A stretch of 64,000 bases of DNA from Aquiluna sp. (GTDB lineage Bacteria; Actinomycetota; Actinomycetes; Actinomycetales; Microbacteriaceae): positions 797,059-861,058 of the forward strand of contig JAIOXN010000001.1 of assembly GCA_021741585.1 (NCBI GenBank). The letters are read 5' to 3'. A program made the translations under genes and the position numbers. Of the stretch, positions 18,096-28,317 are shown piece after piece (the stretch's first letter is position 1; each line of letters begins with the position of its first letter). The notes beneath the pieces are model-generated. The model did not search any database. It saw only the letters and a program-made list of their open reading frames with translations, and was not told the DNA's origin.

Positions 18096-18157
18096 GTCTG
18101 GTGAATTTTTGCTCTCCATGATGTCGCGATCTGGTTTCAAGGAGTAATCTTTGGCCC

Positions 18158-19477
18158 ATGACCAACACTGATGTTGCACCCAAGAAATCGCGCGGAACCT
18201 TCGCATGGGCACTCTGGGATTGGGCGGAGCAGCCTTTTCCAACTATCTTTCAAACCTTCATCTTCCCCATCTACATCACCTCTTCGGTGTTTGGTGCAGA
18301 AGAAGACACCTCTCGTGCTCTAGGCCTTGCCACGACAATCGCCGGTGTGATGGTGGCGCTGGCCGCTCCAGTCTTTGGTCGTCGCACCGATGAGATGGGC
18401 AAGCGCAAGTTCTGGCTAATGATGAACACCTTCATCCTGGCCGGCGTGATGGCATCGCTGTTCTTCATTACCCCAAATGCCTCGATGCTTTGGATTGGTC
18501 TGATCATCTTTAGCTTTGGTGGCTTCGTGCAAGAAGTCGCATTCATCAACTACTACGCCATGCTCCGGCAGGTCTCTAAGCCCTCAAATATCGGCAAAGT
18601 CTCCGGTTTTGCCTGGGGTTTGGGCTACCTAGGTGGCATTGTCCTGCTGTTGATCTCTTTGGTTGGTTTCATCCAGACTGATACCCCTTGGTTTGGGATT
18701 CCACTAACTGATTCACTGAACGTGCGCTCGGTCTTCTTGTTTAGCGCCGTTTGGCTCTTGGTCTTCTCGATTCCATTGTTCTTGAGCGTTCCCGAGATCA
18801 AGGCCAAAGAGAACCTTCAAAAAGAAACCATCATCGAGAGCTATTACAAGCTTTGGGCTCAACTAAAGTCTTTGCGCAAGCAGGCTCCCGAAACCTTCAA
18901 GTTCCTAATCTCTTCGGCAATCTATCGTGATGGTCTTGCAGGGGTCTTCGCCTTTGGTGGCGCTTTAGGAGCGCTCGCTTTTGGTTTCGAGCTGGCAGAT
19001 GTGATTCTGTTTGGAATTGCGGCGAATGTGATGGCAGGAATTGGAGCCATGATTGGTGGCTTCCTGGATGACAAGATCGGCGCAAAGACCACGATCATGG
19101 CCTCTTTGGTTGGATTGACAATCGCTGGTTTTGCAGTCTTCTTGTTTGCAGGATATGGCGCTATCACCTACTGGATTGGTGGCTTGGCACTGACTTTGTT
19201 TGTTGGTCCTGCGCAGGCCGCTTCGAGGTCTTTCGTGGCTCGCTTCACGCCCGAGGGACGTGAAGGCGAGGTCTTTGGTTTGTATATGACCACAGGTCGT
19301 GCGGTCAGCTTCTTGAGCCCATTGCTTTGGACCACGGCAATCTCCGCAGCCCTAGCTGCAGGGATTCAAAACGCCCAGGCGACCATCTATGGAATCTTGG
19401 GACTAATGCTGGTTCTAGTGGTTGGCACAATCCTGATGTCGAGGGTTCACCCAAGCCCAGATGTCATCTCTGACTAG
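18158..19477 (+). CDS. UMF1-type MFS transporter
   Basis: A 439-residue integral membrane protein with about twelve TM helices. The N-terminal FAWALWDWAEQPFPTIFQTFIFPIYI (about 14-39) is characteristic of the UMF1/Atg22-like branch of the MFS (fungal Atg22 exports vacuolar amino acids). GRRTDEMGKRKFW near 75-87 is the motif A loop. The bacterial substrate is unknown. The ATG at 18158 has AAGGAG 13 bases upstream, longer than usual. Its own transcript is expected because a strong terminator precedes it. Confidence 0.83.
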   Translation: MTNTDVAPKKSRGTFAWALWDWAEQPFPTIFQTFIFPIYITSSVFGAEEDTSRALGLATTIAGVMVALAAPVFGRRTDEMGKRKFWLMMNTFILAGVMASLFFITPNASMLWIGLIIFSFGGFVQEVAFINYYAMLRQVSKPSNIGKVSGFAWGLGYLGGIVLLLISLVGFIQTDTPWFGIPLTDSLNVRSVFLFSAVWLLVFSIPLFLSVPEIKAKENLQKETIIESYYKLWAQLKSLRKQAPETFKFLISSAIYRDGLAGVFAFGGALGALAFGFELADVILFGIAANVMAGIGAMIGGFLDDKIGAKTTIMASLVGLTIAGFAVFLFAGYGAITYWIGGLALTLFVGPAQAASRSFVARFTPEGREGEVFGLYMTTGRAVSFLSPLLWTTAISAALAAGIQNAQATIYGILGLMLVLVVGTILMSRVHPSPDVISD

Positions 19478-19506
19478 AAGTCGATAAATCAAAGCAGCAG
19501 TGCATC

Positions 19507-19523
19507 TCTACACCCCGTAGAAT
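19507..19523 (+). promoter_or_regulatory. candidate blaI operator overlapping a -10 box
   Basis: Dyad TCTAC-N5-GTAGA (19507-19521) overlaps TAGAAT (19518-19523), a near-consensus -10 element seven bases before the BlaI-like ATG. Such spacing implies a leaderless transcript. BlaI/MecI repressors bind TACA/TGTA-type dyads, so autorepression is plausible. This is weak evidence by itself. Confidence 0.4.
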
Positions 19524-19529
19524 AAGCCC

Positions 19530-19883
19530 ATGGCCAAACGCAAACAGGGTGAATTAGAGACCGCTGTATTGGGCTGCCTGTGGGATAGACCAGACGGCTT
19601 ATCTTCCCAACAGATACTGGCTCTTCTAGGTGATGACGATTTAGCTGTCACCACTATCCTCACTGTTCTTGCAAGACTTGGCGACAAGGGCTTGGTTCAA
19701 AAAGAACAACTAGGCGGCAGAACACTTATTTTCACCGCCACCGCCAGCCGTGAGCAGCACACCGCCAAACTTTTGCTTTCTGCAATGGAGAACTCACTGA
19801 ACCCGGCTCTAGCATTCAGCCATTTCGCCCAGGGACTCAGCGCTGACCAGATCGAATCTTTGAAAAAGGCGCTCGACCGCTAG
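19530..19883 (+). CDS. BlaI/MecI/CopY-type transcriptional repressor
   Basis: A 117-residue Penicillinase_R winged-helix protein: LETAVLGCLWDRPDGLSSQQILALL followed by VTTILTVLARLGDKGLVQKE, the recognition helix and wing. Family members are dimeric repressors inactivated by proteolysis when a cognate membrane metalloprotease senses a signal such as a beta-lactam, or by copper. Here an M56 protease gene follows after nine bases, the classical blaI-blaR1-type pairing, but no beta-lactamase gene is adjacent. The target regulon is therefore unknown. The candidate operator lies in its own promoter. Confidence 0.87.
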   Translation: MAKRKQGELETAVLGCLWDRPDGLSSQQILALLGDDDLAVTTILTVLARLGDKGLVQKEQLGGRTLIFTATASREQHTAKLLLSAMENSLNPALAFSHFAQGLSADQIESLKKALDR

Positions 19884-19892
19884 ATTATCTAA

Positions 19893-20600
19893 GTGGAGAA
19901 CCTGCTTTTATCACTGATCATCCTGATCGAGTTCGTGCTGGTCGTGACCACCTCTGCACCACTTTTCTTAGCCAACAGATTCCGCAAATCGCCTAATTTG
20001 GGCATTGGAGTGTGGTTTGGTCTCTTCTTCTCGGCAATGATTGCCGGCTTTATTTCAGTTGGGATTGCCGGATTTTCGATTCTTCTAACCTGGCGATCGC
20101 TGTCCACCCAGGAATCAATCTGGCTCATCCTTGGAGGTTCAGTAGCACCCTGGCTGCTATTGGCTTTTGCTGGGGTTCTTCTAGCCCTTGGCAACCAAAA
20201 GCTCGAACCGATGTTTCAAAAGCGCGCGGAGATTGATTTGCTTTCTCAACTTGCTCCGCGCGAGATTATGAAATTTCATAAGGCCAGAGTCTTTGAGCTT
20301 GAGGTGCCGGGGTTTTATGCACTGAGTCGAAACTATGACATCTACGTCTCGAAGGCGGTCTTCAAGCTGACCCAAAAGCAACAAGAGGCGATCTTGTGGC
20401 ACGAATACGGACACATTCGCCTTGGCCACCAAAACTTGAAGCGAATCACCAGCCTGGTCTTACAGCTCAGTTCTTGGTTTGCAGTTTCTAGAGGCTTTGC
20501 CTATGAGGTGGCCAAACTCTGTGAGCTATCTGCCGATAAATATGCCCTGAAGCGGGTTTATTCAAAAGACCTCTACGAAGCCAGAAAACTATTTAGCTAA
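19893..20600 (+). CDS. M56-family membrane metalloprotease
   Basis: A 235-residue protein with three to four N-terminal TM helices (about 3-25, 38-61, 75-105) and a cytosolic zinc-protease domain with HEYGH near residue 170 ([12 protein letters not shown]), the HEXXH motif of BlaR1/MecR1. It lacks the extracellular penicillin-binding sensor domain of BlaR1, so it is the short actinobacterial form. The start is GTG at 19893. Being paired with a BlaI-like gene, it presumably cleaves or inactivates that repressor. It ends by overlapping the convergent dcd gene by eight bases. Confidence 0.85.
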   Translation: MENLLLSLIILIEFVLVVTTSAPLFLANRFRKSPNLGIGVWFGLFFSAMIAGFISVGIAGFSILLTWRSLSTQESIWLILGGSVAPWLLLAFAGVLLALGNQKLEPMFQKRAEIDLLSQLAPREIMKFHKARVFELEVPGFYALSRNYDIYVSKAVFKLTQKQQEAILWHEYGHIRLGHQNLKRITSLVLQLSSWFAVSRGFAYEVAKLCELSADKYALKRVYSKDLYEARKLFS

Positions 20601-21186
20601 GCGGTGTATTGCCAACATCGGTGATGTGGAAATTCAAATAAGAACGTGAAGCGGTTGGCCCGCGCTGCCCTTGGTATCTAGATCCATACTTGGAAGAGCC
20701 ATATGGGTTCTCGCTGGCCGAAGAAAGCTGGAAGAAGCACAACTGCCCAATCTTCATTCCTGGCCAAAGCTTGATCGGCAAGGTCGCAGTGTTGGAAAGT
20801 TCCAGGGTGACGTGGCCATTGAACCCCGGGTCCACAAACCCTGCGGTTGAGTGGGTCAGAAGACCAAGTCTTCCAAGTGAGCTCTTCCCCTCAAGCCTTG
20901 CCGCGATGTCATCCGGCAGCGAGACAAACTCAAAAGTCGAACCCAGAACAAATTCACCGGGGTGCAGGATGAAGGCTTCGTCCTTTTCGACCTCCACAAA
21001 TCGAGTCAGGTCGTCCTGCTGTTCGCGAGGGTCAATGAAAGGGTATTTGTGGTTGTCAAAGAGCCTAAAGAATCTGTCCAAGCGGACGTCCATGCTGCTT
21101 GGTTGAATCAGTGACATATCCAGCGGGTCAAGGCCAATCCGGCCAGATTCGATCTGCGTGCGAATGTCTTTATCTGAAAGCAACAT
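20593..21186 (-). CDS. dcd: dCTP deaminase
   Basis: A 197-residue dUTPase-fold trimer that deaminates dCTP to supply dUTP or dUMP for thymidylate. Signatures: [18 protein letters not shown] near 26-43, [10 protein letters not shown] near 75-84, and the active-site [32 protein letters not shown] near 99-130 with the catalytic Glu after GFNGH. Actinobacterial homologues (for example Mycobacterium tuberculosis) are bifunctional and make dUMP directly; whether this one does cannot be decided by eye. It is separated by ten bases from the upstream MMPL gene on the same strand. Confidence 0.94.
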   Translation of the reverse strand: MLLSDKDIRTQIESGRIGLDPLDMSLIQPSSMDVRLDRFFRLFDNHKYPFIDPREQQDDLTRFVEVEKDEAFILHPGEFVLGSTFEFVSLPDDIAARLEGKSSLGRLGLLTHSTAGFVDPGFNGHVTLELSNTATLPIKLWPGMKIGQLCFFQLSSASENPYGSSKYGSRYQGQRGPTASRSYLNFHITDVGNTPLS

Positions 21187-21196
21187 GGCTAAAAGG

Positions 21197-23317
21197 TTAG
21201 TGGCTTAGGCCGGCTTTCTCGTAAAGGCGCTTTAGCCACTTGGGTGCCCACCAGTTTGCAGCACCAAAGAGCCTCATCAAGGCTGGAACCAACAGTGCTC
21301 TCACAACAGTCGCATCAAGCAAAATTGCGAACGCAATTCCAACTCCAAGCATCTTCATAATCGATACTCCGGAGGTGGCAAAGGCACTGAATGTAACCGC
21401 TAGAACGATTGCGGCGGCTGTAATGATTCGACCCGAGCGTTGCAAACCAATTGCCACCGAGTTCACGGTGTTCATGCCGACATCGTGCTGTTCCTTGATT
21501 CTTGAAAGCAGGAACAGTTCGTAGTCCATCGACAAACCGAATGCCACAACCGCGATCATCACAACCGAGGATGTGTCTATGGTTCCGGTGACCGAATACT
21601 CACCCAATAGCCATTGCAAGTGTCCGTTCTGGAAGATCCAGCTCACCAAACCAAGAGTTGCTCCAAGAGAAAGTATGTTTAGCACGATTGCCTTGATCGG
21701 CAAAATCACGCTTCCGGTGAAAAGGAAGAGCAAAATCAGCGTGCTGATGATGATCCAACCGGCAGCCAGAGGCAGCGCCTTCTCAATTCCCTGCTGTGAA
21801 TCTGTGTAGTAGGCGGCGCTACCGCCAACCAACACTTCATCCAGGGAGTTGTCGATTGCTCGAATTTGGACAATCTGCTCAAGCCCCTCTGGGCTTCTAG
21901 GTTCAAGATCTGCAATGGCTTCAATCCGAGTCCACGCAGTGTTGTCTTCTGTTGGAATCTCTGCCACACGAATCACGTCTGGGATCTGCTCCAACTCTGC
22001 GATGTAGTCCTGGATTGAGGCACTGTCGCCCTTGACAAGAATTTCAATCGGGGAAGATTCTCTTCCTTCGAAGCGATCACGAATCAGCTCGGAAGCAACA
22101 AGTGCGGGTGATCCGGCTGGAAGAACTCGATCATCAACCTGACCGAATTTCACTTCGGAGCTCAGCGAGAACAGTGAAATTAGGAAAATCAGGCTCACAA
22201 ACAGAACCGAGAGTGGTTTCCGCATTGTGAAGCGAGCCAGCTTCTCCCAGCCGCCCTTTTCCTTGGGGGTGAGATCTCGTTTGATAATCCTGAGTGAGTT
22301 GACTCGATCACCAATCAGGTTCAACATCGCAGGAACTGCAACCATCGCCCCGATAACAGCCAGAATCACAACTGTGAATCCGGCAAGTGCAAAGGATTGC
22401 AAGAAGTACTGAGGGAAAAATGCCATCGAGAGCATCACAACAGCGACGGTCAATCCGGAGAAGACAACGGTCTTTCCGGCAGAGGCAACCGTGTTCACAA
22501 CGGACTCGGAGACCGAATTGCCGACCCCTCGCTCTTCCCTAAAACGATTCACAACCAAAAGGCTGTAGTCAATGCCAAGACCAAGCCCGAGCCCGGTCAC
22601 TAGGTTCAAAGCAAAAATCGAGATATCGGTGAATTGGCTGGCCGCCCAAATCACAAAGAAGGTTCCAACAATTGCCAAACCACCAACCACCAAAGGCAGC
22701 GATGCGGCAGTTACCGAACCAAAGACGAAGATCAGCAGGAACAAAACAATTGGAACAGCGATGGTTTCAGCGCGAATCAGATCGTGCTCGATGGTTTCGT
22801 TGATCGCTTTTGTGATTGCCCCAAAACCGGCAACGTGAACCTGAGCGCCCTGGTAATCGCCGGTGAAATCATCAACGATTGTGGCAACCACCGGGGCTTG
22901 CTTGATGTCGTTTTCAAGATCCACAAAAACATAGATGGCTTTGCCATCTGTGCTCCTAAGGCTTGGGGGAGAGCCAAGGGTGTAGTAGTTCAAGACGCCT
23001 TTGACGCCCTCAATTGCGGCAAGTTCGTCGTTCAGGTTTTGCACCAACTCGAAGGAAACCGGCATGCCATTAGCATCAGTCGCATCTGCCTCTTGGGGCA
23101 AATCAACCAGAATGATCACTTCGGCAGGGTCAACGCCAAATTCAGAGGTGAGCAGCTCACCAACGGCAGCGGAGTCGGCATTCGGGTTGTCATAACCGCC
23201 ACCCTTAAGGTTTCCAAATGACTGGAATCCCCAGATGCTGGAGAGTGCGATAAGCGCCACGAAACCAAAAAGTGTGATTTTGGAGTGGCGCACGATGAGC
23301 GTGCCGAGTCTGCGCAT
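21197..23317 (-). CDS. MMPL/RND-family transporter
   Basis: A 706-residue membrane protein with the MMPL layout: TM1, a large extracytoplasmic loop (about 40-175), five TM helices, a second TM-loop-five-TM half, and a short basic tail. [20 protein letters not shown] and [19 protein letters not shown] are the paired TM4-type motifs with acidic residues typical of proton-driven MMPL pumps. Homologues move lipids or hydrophobic compounds; no substrate is implied here. I place the start at ATG 23317 ([13 protein letters not shown]). A 43-residue upstream extension overlaps the divergent promoter region and is not family-like. Confidence 0.9.
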   Translation of the reverse strand: MRRLGTLIVRHSKITLFGFVALIALSSIWGFQSFGNLKGGGYDNPNADSAAVGELLTSEFGVDPAEVIILVDLPQEADATDANGMPVSFELVQNLNDELAAIEGVKGVLNYYTLGSPPSLRSTDGKAIYVFVDLENDIKQAPVVATIVDDFTGDYQGAQVHVAGFGAITKAINETIEHDLIRAETIAVPIVLFLLIFVFGSVTAASLPLVVGGLAIVGTFFVIWAASQFTDISIFALNLVTGLGLGLGIDYSLLVVNRFREERGVGNSVSESVVNTVASAGKTVVFSGLTVAVVMLSMAFFPQYFLQSFALAGFTVVILAVIGAMVAVPAMLNLIGDRVNSLRIIKRDLTPKEKGGWEKLARFTMRKPLSVLFVSLIFLISLFSLSSEVKFGQVDDRVLPAGSPALVASELIRDRFEGRESSPIEILVKGDSASIQDYIAELEQIPDVIRVAEIPTEDNTAWTRIEAIADLEPRSPEGLEQIVQIRAIDNSLDEVLVGGSAAYYTDSQQGIEKALPLAAGWIIISTLILLFLFTGSVILPIKAIVLNILSLGATLGLVSWIFQNGHLQWLLGEYSVTGTIDTSSVVMIAVVAFGLSMDYELFLLSRIKEQHDVGMNTVNSVAIGLQRSGRIITAAAIVLAVTFSAFATSGVSIMKMLGVGIAFAILLDATVVRALLVPALMRLFGAANWWAPKWLKRLYEKAGLSH

Positions 23318-23376
23318 TAATGCCTTAGGTAAGTTGTCTCTAACTAGATTTGCATACTTCGTGGAATGATTCCTGA

Positions 23377-24495
23377 ATGAGCAAAAAATTTGCGGTTCGT
23401 TCAAATATTTATTTCGTTTTTGCAGGTCTCGGCCTAGTGACGGCAATGGTGCTCAACGGCATCGCCTCAGTAACCGGGCAGAACTACATGGATGCCTGGT
23501 TTGGCAGTGCCGTGGACTGGGTGCTCTCGGTTGATCTTCTGATTGTTGCCCTCGCCGTTGTCACTTTCATGTTGGTGGAGGCGAAAAGGCTCAAGATGAA
23601 GCGGGTTTGGCTCTATTTCTTGCTTTCGGGAGTCACTGCCATGGCATTCACTTTCCCGCTGTTTATGGCAATGCGTGAGCGCAAACTTGCCCAGATCGCT
23701 GTCCATGGCGGCAAACTTGAGCGTTTTGAATTCGATAACCACAAGGTCGATGTTTGGGTCCCGAAAGATGTTGATGAGAACACGCCAATTCTTGTGATGC
23801 ACGATGGCAGAAATGTTTTTAGCGAAACTGACTCTTTTTCTGGCACCACCTGGGGAGTTCTTCCCGCCCTCAAAGAGGTTCGGGGCAAAGCACCTGTAAT
23901 AGTTGCGGTCTGGGGCCTAAGCGATGACACTAGATTGCGAGAACTTGGACCTCAGTCCGCTATGGAGAAGAACCCAGACAAGTGCTGGGAACATGTCCCG
24001 GATGACTACTTCCCAACCGGTAAAGAACCCATGGGTGATGCCTATGTCTCGCTGCTGGCCGACGCGATTGTGCCTTTTGTCCAGGATCGATACGGCATCA
24101 AGCCGAGCGTCAAGAACACCGCTGTCATGGGTGCTTCAATGGGTGGGCTGATGTCCATGTATGCAATGGGAAAAAGACCCGATATTTTTGGTACTGCGAT
24201 TTGCTTTTCAACTCACTGGGTGTTTGGCACCGAGTTCATGGTTCAGGAACTTACCGATTTGTTGCCAGAACCTGGTGCCCACAGGGTTTGGACCGATTCG
24301 GGAACCATCGAGCTGGATGAGAATTACCCGCCATTCCACAAACTCGCAGTTCAGAGGCTTCGCGAGAAGGGCTATGCAGAGCCAAGGCACCTAGTTGGGG
24401 CCATCTACCCAAACACCGGTCACCACGAAAGCTATTGGGCTAGAAGGGTGGCAGAAGCTCTGAACTGGTGGCTTGAGGCACCGCCCCGCTCATAA
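23377..24495 (+). CDS. membrane-anchored esterase (esterase D/antigen 85-like fold)
   Basis: A 372-residue protein with three N-terminal hydrophobic helices (about 8-25, 43-66, 76-95), then an alpha/beta-hydrolase of the putative-esterase family (PF00756-like). It has an oxyanion segment LVMHDGRNVF, the nucleophile Ser254 in VMGASMGGLMSMY, an acid in VWTDSGTIELDE, and a catalytic histidine in NTGHHESYWARR. Similarity to enterochelin-esterase/mycolyltransferase folds gives the fold but not the substrate. It is divergent from the MMPL gene (59 bases). Its 3' end overlaps the convergent helicase by 56 bases. Confidence 0.82.
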   Translation: MSKKFAVRSNIYFVFAGLGLVTAMVLNGIASVTGQNYMDAWFGSAVDWVLSVDLLIVALAVVTFMLVEAKRLKMKRVWLYFLLSGVTAMAFTFPLFMAMRERKLAQIAVHGGKLERFEFDNHKVDVWVPKDVDENTPILVMHDGRNVFSETDSFSGTTWGVLPALKEVRGKAPVIVAVWGLSDDTRLRELGPQSAMEKNPDKCWEHVPDDYFPTGKEPMGDAYVSLLADAIVPFVQDRYGIKPSVKNTAVMGASMGGLMSMYAMGKRPDIFGTAICFSTHWVFGTEFMVQELTDLLPEPGAHRVWTDSGTIELDENYPPFHKLAVQRLREKGYAEPRHLVGAIYPNTGHHESYWARRVAEALNWWLEAPPRS

Positions 24496-25819
24496 AACGA
24501 ATCACATCCGAGTCCACCATCACGTCTCTGAGCGTGATTGGTCGATTCAAATAGAGCCCATCCAAAGAGGTAACTCGGCTTAGCGCAACATATGTCTGCC
24601 CGGGAGAGAAAGCTCCTCTTCCCATGTCAATCTGCACCTCGTCATAGGTTTGGCCCTGGGACTTGTGAACCGTTACAGCCCAAGCCAACCTCAATGGGAT
24701 CTGCTTGAACTCGGCAAGAGTGACAGGAACCAAAACCTCTTTGACTTTTCCGGTGGCCTCATCGAATTCTTCATCGACTTGGTATCGAACCTTTTCCCAG
24801 GTCGCAGGACCGACCTCAAACTCTTCGCCATCAACATCAACAATCACAAGACCGGATTTTGGCAATCCGATTACTTTGCCGATTGTTCCATTCACCCAAC
24901 GCCTGATGCTTGAGCCGTTAGGTCCCTTGATCATCGAGGAATCGTCGTTTTTGATGAACATCACTTGAGCGCCAACCTTGAGCTCAAGATTCATCTCGGC
25001 CGGCAGCGTGCGACCAAACTGCTTGGCGGCATCCTCCGAGTATTTAGCGGTGAATACCTTTGGTTCATTGCCAATTAGGTTCATGCGCTGACGGTTTACC
25101 GCGTTCACAGTGTCGTTGATTGTCGCAAGCTTTATGACATCTGGGTGAGAAGGAGTACGATTGCCAGCCTGATTCAGGCGATCGAGCATCGCTTGATCCA
25201 CCGATCCGTCTCTTATAGCATTGAGGATTTCTTTGAATTCCGGGTCTGCCTGTCGGAAGATTTCGGAGAGTTCAAAGCGCTCGAGGTCAGCATTTCTCCA
25301 AACGTGGGCATCAAAGAACCAACCAGATTGATAGTTCTCTGCCATATAGTTGCGCTCTTGCGGGTCGCTTGGGGGCACCGGAGCTAACTGATATGGGTCG
25401 CCAAACATCACAACCTGAGCCCCGCCAAAAGGTTCTTTGCGTCGACCACGGGCAATGCCCATTGCCCGATCGATGGCGTCCATCATGTCTGAGGAAACCA
25501 TCGAAACCTCGTCTATTACGAGCATGTCAAGGGCGCGCAACACCTCTCGGGTGCGCTTAGACATGTGGCGGCCAAGATCAACCTCGCCCAATAAACCAAA
25601 GGGGAAGGTGAAAAGCGAGTGAATCGTCACTCCGCCTACATTTAGCGCCGCGACACCTGTAGGCGCGCAGATTGCAAAAGACTTCTCACTATTTGCGGTT
25701 AGGTGGGAAAGAAGCGTTGACTTGCCGGTTCCGGCTCTTCCGGTCACAAAGATGTGGCTGTGGGAACTCTCGATGTAGTCAAATAGATCGCGCTGTTCGG
25801 AGCTAAGTTCGATAATCAA
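24440..25819 (-). CDS. PIF1-like DNA helicase
   Basis: A 459-residue superfamily 1B helicase of the PIF1/RRM3 type. Walker A GRAGTGKST is at 27-35, the Walker B region DMLVIDEVSMVSSDMMD near 97-111, FGDPYQLAPV near 140, and a C-terminal WAVTVHKSQGQTYDEV...YVALSRVTSLDGLYL RecD/PIF1 signature. It is a 5'-3' helicase likely used in fork progression and repair. It has a TTG start at 25819 whose TTGA overlaps the stop of the CopD-CtaG gene, giving translational coupling to an unrelated membrane gene. Confidence 0.9.
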   Translation of the reverse strand: MIIELSSEQRDLFDYIESSHSHIFVTGRAGTGKSTLLSHLTANSEKSFAICAPTGVAALNVGGVTIHSLFTFPFGLLGEVDLGRHMSKRTREVLRALDMLVIDEVSMVSSDMMDAIDRAMGIARGRRKEPFGGAQVVMFGDPYQLAPVPPSDPQERNYMAENYQSGWFFDAHVWRNADLERFELSEIFRQADPEFKEILNAIRDGSVDQAMLDRLNQAGNRTPSHPDVIKLATINDTVNAVNRQRMNLIGNEPKVFTAKYSEDAAKQFGRTLPAEMNLELKVGAQVMFIKNDDSSMIKGPNGSSIRRWVNGTIGKVIGLPKSGLVIVDVDGEEFEVGPATWEKVRYQVDEEFDEATGKVKEVLVPVTLAEFKQIPLRLAWAVTVHKSQGQTYDEVQIDMGRGAFSPGQTYVALSRVTSLDGLYLNRPITLRDVMVDSDVIRFMSGAVPQATSSELLPPF

Positions 25820-27780
25820 TTTCTGCGCTCCGGAGTCTGGTTTAGTTTTTCCAACATTTGGTTGTAATCGAGGATATCTTTATTTCCACTGCGATCGGAT
25901 GCACGATCGAGCCGCTTGCGCTCTCGATCATCGCTCTTTGACCACTGGTAAACCACGATCAAAGTAATTGCCAAGGTCGGCAACTCGCCAACCCCCCAGG
26001 CAAATGCGCCGCCAATTGCCTGATCGGCAAGTGGATCATCGCCCCAGGTTCTGCCCATTGAACCAAACCAATCGGCAAGCAATAAACCTTTTTCGTTCAT
26101 GAGCCCAAGCCCAAAGAAGGCGTGGAATGCCATGGTTCCAATCAGCAGCATCAGCTTCACGGGAAAGACTGGCTTATGAGGTTGCGGGTCAACACCAATC
26201 AAAGACTGCACGAACAGATATCCGGTTAGTAAGAAGTGCCCAATCATCCACTGGTGACCCAGGTGTGACTCTGTGGAGAACCTAAATAGTGGCGTGTAGT
26301 AGAACATCACCAAAGAAAGCGCAAAGTTCAAACCTGCAAACAGTGGTTGCGATAGGAACCAGGCGTAAGGTGTGTGAACGGCCCAGAGCACCCACTCGCG
26401 CAATCCGAAGGAGCCATCGGTTCGAGGTGCTTGGGCTCTGGAAAGAAGCGTCACAGGGGCTCCTGGGACCAATAAGACCGGCACCATCATGGTGAGAATC
26501 ATGTGACCGACCATGTGGACGCTAAATAGGTACTCCTGATAAGCATTTGGCGCACCATTGGTGACATAGAAAAGCGTGACCATGCCAAAGATCCAGGAAG
26601 CGGTGCGGATTACCGGCCACTTATCCCCGCGCTTTCTGAGCACCGAAACCCCATAGAGGTAAACCAAGATTCCCAGAATGCTGATGGTTGCCCACAAAAC
26701 ATCAAAGTCCCAAACCGTGAACCAAGAGCTAGGAAGCAACTCTGGGGGCAGCGGGTCACCGGCAAGCAACTCGGCTGCGGTCGGAGGAACAAACTCGTTT
26801 GGGCTCACAGGCGGTGCAGTTCTCGCAAGCGCAGTGGCAAGCCCCATCGCAACTCCCATGAACAGAAGCTCACTGGCTGCCAATGTCCAAAAACCAACGA
26901 CACCATGAGAGATCTTGGCAATCAAGTTTCTGCGGTGGATGGCACCATAAACACCCAAGAGCACCAAAACCACGGCCTTACCAATCAGAAGTAGCCCGTA
27001 GCCCGAAAGCAAATCTGAGGGCTGGTAAAGCCTGATATATCCGGCGGTGACGCCGGAAACAGCAACCAAAATAAAGGCGAAGAGCGCGAGGGTTGAATAC
27101 CTAGACGCCAGGATCTGTGACCGGCCCTTTTCGCTGGAGAAGACCGCATAGAGCGCAAATAGTCCACCAACCCAAACCGAAATCCCGACCAGGTGCATCA
27201 GCATCGAGTTCACGGCAATCGCGTGGCCGGCATCGGCCGAAGCATGGCCGGATTCTGCCAAAGGATAAAGACCCGCAATTGCGATTGCTGCGTTGACCGC
27301 AACCATCCTGCGGTCGCGAAATGCGATCACGCTCAGGCTCAGGATGAATGCGAACAAGAGATTCCAGGCCAAAAGCATCCCGAGCTCGATCTGGGTAGCA
27401 AAAAGCCAAAGGCTCTCCGAGAATTCGGGCCCGTAGCTGATCTGGCTACCCGATGCAGAAAGGTAAGTGAAAACAAAGTAAATGCTTGCAGAAAGAAGCC
27501 AAAGGCTTGCCGCCCAAGCGGCGACCGGGCGCAGTCTCTCTCGTTCTGCTTCGTTTCCCGCAAATGCCGAGAGAGCAAGTGAACCAACAGTTATTGCCAT
27601 CGAGAGATTCATAAGAATCTTCACGAATGGGGTGCCCCAACGAACTAGACCACCCGGGTCCGAATATGGGATAGGTGCCGCTCCACCAAAGAGAACCAGG
27701 GCCAAAACCAGGCTCAAAAGCGAGCCGGTGGCAATCAGGGCGATTGCCTTTAGGGTTTTAGTGGTTTTGTCTTGGGTCAC
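25816..27780 (-). CDS. CopD-CtaG fusion (copper/cytochrome oxidase assembly)
   Basis: A 654-residue polytopic membrane protein. The N-terminal half has about eight TM helices with a CopD-type core (HLVGISVWVGGLFALY...STLALFAFILVAVSGV). The C-terminal half is Caa3_CtaG-like (YLFSVHMVGHMILTMMVPVLLVPGAPVTLL, SHLGHQWMIGHFLLTGYLF), with conserved histidines for copper. This fused form is common in actinobacteria and is thought to help copper delivery to cytochrome oxidase. It is coupled by short overlaps to the methyltransferase-like gene upstream and the helicase downstream. Role in copper handling is inference from family. Confidence 0.88.
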   Translation of the reverse strand: MTQDKTTKTLKAIALIATGSLLSLVLALVLFGGAAPIPYSDPGGLVRWGTPFVKILMNLSMAITVGSLALSAFAGNEAERERLRPVAAWAASLWLLSASIYFVFTYLSASGSQISYGPEFSESLWLFATQIELGMLLAWNLLFAFILSLSVIAFRDRRMVAVNAAIAIAGLYPLAESGHASADAGHAIAVNSMLMHLVGISVWVGGLFALYAVFSSEKGRSQILASRYSTLALFAFILVAVSGVTAGYIRLYQPSDLLSGYGLLLIGKAVVLVLLGVYGAIHRRNLIAKISHGVVGFWTLAASELLFMGVAMGLATALARTAPPVSPNEFVPPTAAELLAGDPLPPELLPSSWFTVWDFDVLWATISILGILVYLYGVSVLRKRGDKWPVIRTASWIFGMVTLFYVTNGAPNAYQEYLFSVHMVGHMILTMMVPVLLVPGAPVTLLSRAQAPRTDGSFGLREWVLWAVHTPYAWFLSQPLFAGLNFALSLVMFYYTPLFRFSTESHLGHQWMIGHFLLTGYLFVQSLIGVDPQPHKPVFPVKLMLLIGTMAFHAFFGLGLMNEKGLLLADWFGSMGRTWGDDPLADQAIGGAFAWGVGELPTLAITLIVVYQWSKSDDRERKRLDRASDRSGNKDILDYNQMLEKLNQTPERRN

Positions 27781-28241
27781 CTAGTTAGCCTAGGAAAAAA
27801 CCTTGGGGTTTTGGCTGCATATTGCTTATAGCCGGGGTATTTCTTCATCAGTAACCCCTCCTCAAAATCTGTCTTGATTGAGAGCAAGACATAGAGCAGC
27901 GCAAAAACGATGATCTGTGGCCAAAAACCTGCATCCAGCATCACGCCGAAAGACATCGTCAAAAGACCGAAGTAGATCGGGTGGCGAACTCTTGAATACA
28001 TACCGGTCGTCACTAGTTCCCCGCCCTCGCGAGGAATTGGGGAAGCGGTGAGTGATCTGCCGAGCTTTAGAAAGCTAACTAGCAGTGTTCCGGAACCAAT
28101 CGCAATCAGCCCGAGACCAACCACGGAGATTGGACCGCTGAGATCGCCATATGGCCGCTCCATGCGCGGGGACAACAAAATCAGTGCGATCAGCAAAAAC
28201 TGAATCGCAACATAGTAAATGGCACGTGATTTATCGCTCAT
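27777..28241 (-). CDS. isoprenylcysteine carboxyl methyltransferase-like membrane protein
   Basis: A 154-residue membrane protein with about four TM helices. The C-terminal segment GMYSRVRHPIYFGLLTMSFG (about 80-99) and DFEEGLLMKKYPGYKQYAAKTPRFFP (about 125-150) form the PEMT/ICMT signature that binds SAM. Bacterial homologues methylate lipids or unknown small acceptors; the substrate is not known. The stop overlaps the start of the CopD-CtaG gene by four bases. The plus-strand reading in this interval shows no competing gene. Confidence 0.8.
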   Translation of the reverse strand: MSDKSRAIYYVAIQFLLIALILLSPRMERPYGDLSGPISVVGLGLIAIGSGTLLVSFLKLGRSLTASPIPREGGELVTTGMYSRVRHPIYFGLLTMSFGVMLDAGFWPQIIVFALLYVLLSIKTDFEEGLLMKKYPGYKQYAAKTPRFFPRLTR

Positions 28242-28265
28242 CTTTTAACCCTACGTCCTGGCTAA

Positions 28266-28300
28266 ACCAAAAGCGGCGCTGGTTGCCCAGACGCCGCTCT
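28266..28300 (-). terminator. hairpin terminator after hupB
   Basis: AGCGGCG (28272-28278) pairs with CGCCGCT (28292-28298). On the minus strand the hairpin is followed by TTTGGTTT. It lies 20 bases past the hupB stop and would end its transcript. Confidence 0.7.
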
Positions 28301-28317
28301 CGAGTTTTTTAGCTGAA

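Noticed and set aside
23318-23446. N-terminal extension of the MMPL transporter
   Set aside because: It runs into the start of the divergent esterase gene and its sequence is not family-like.
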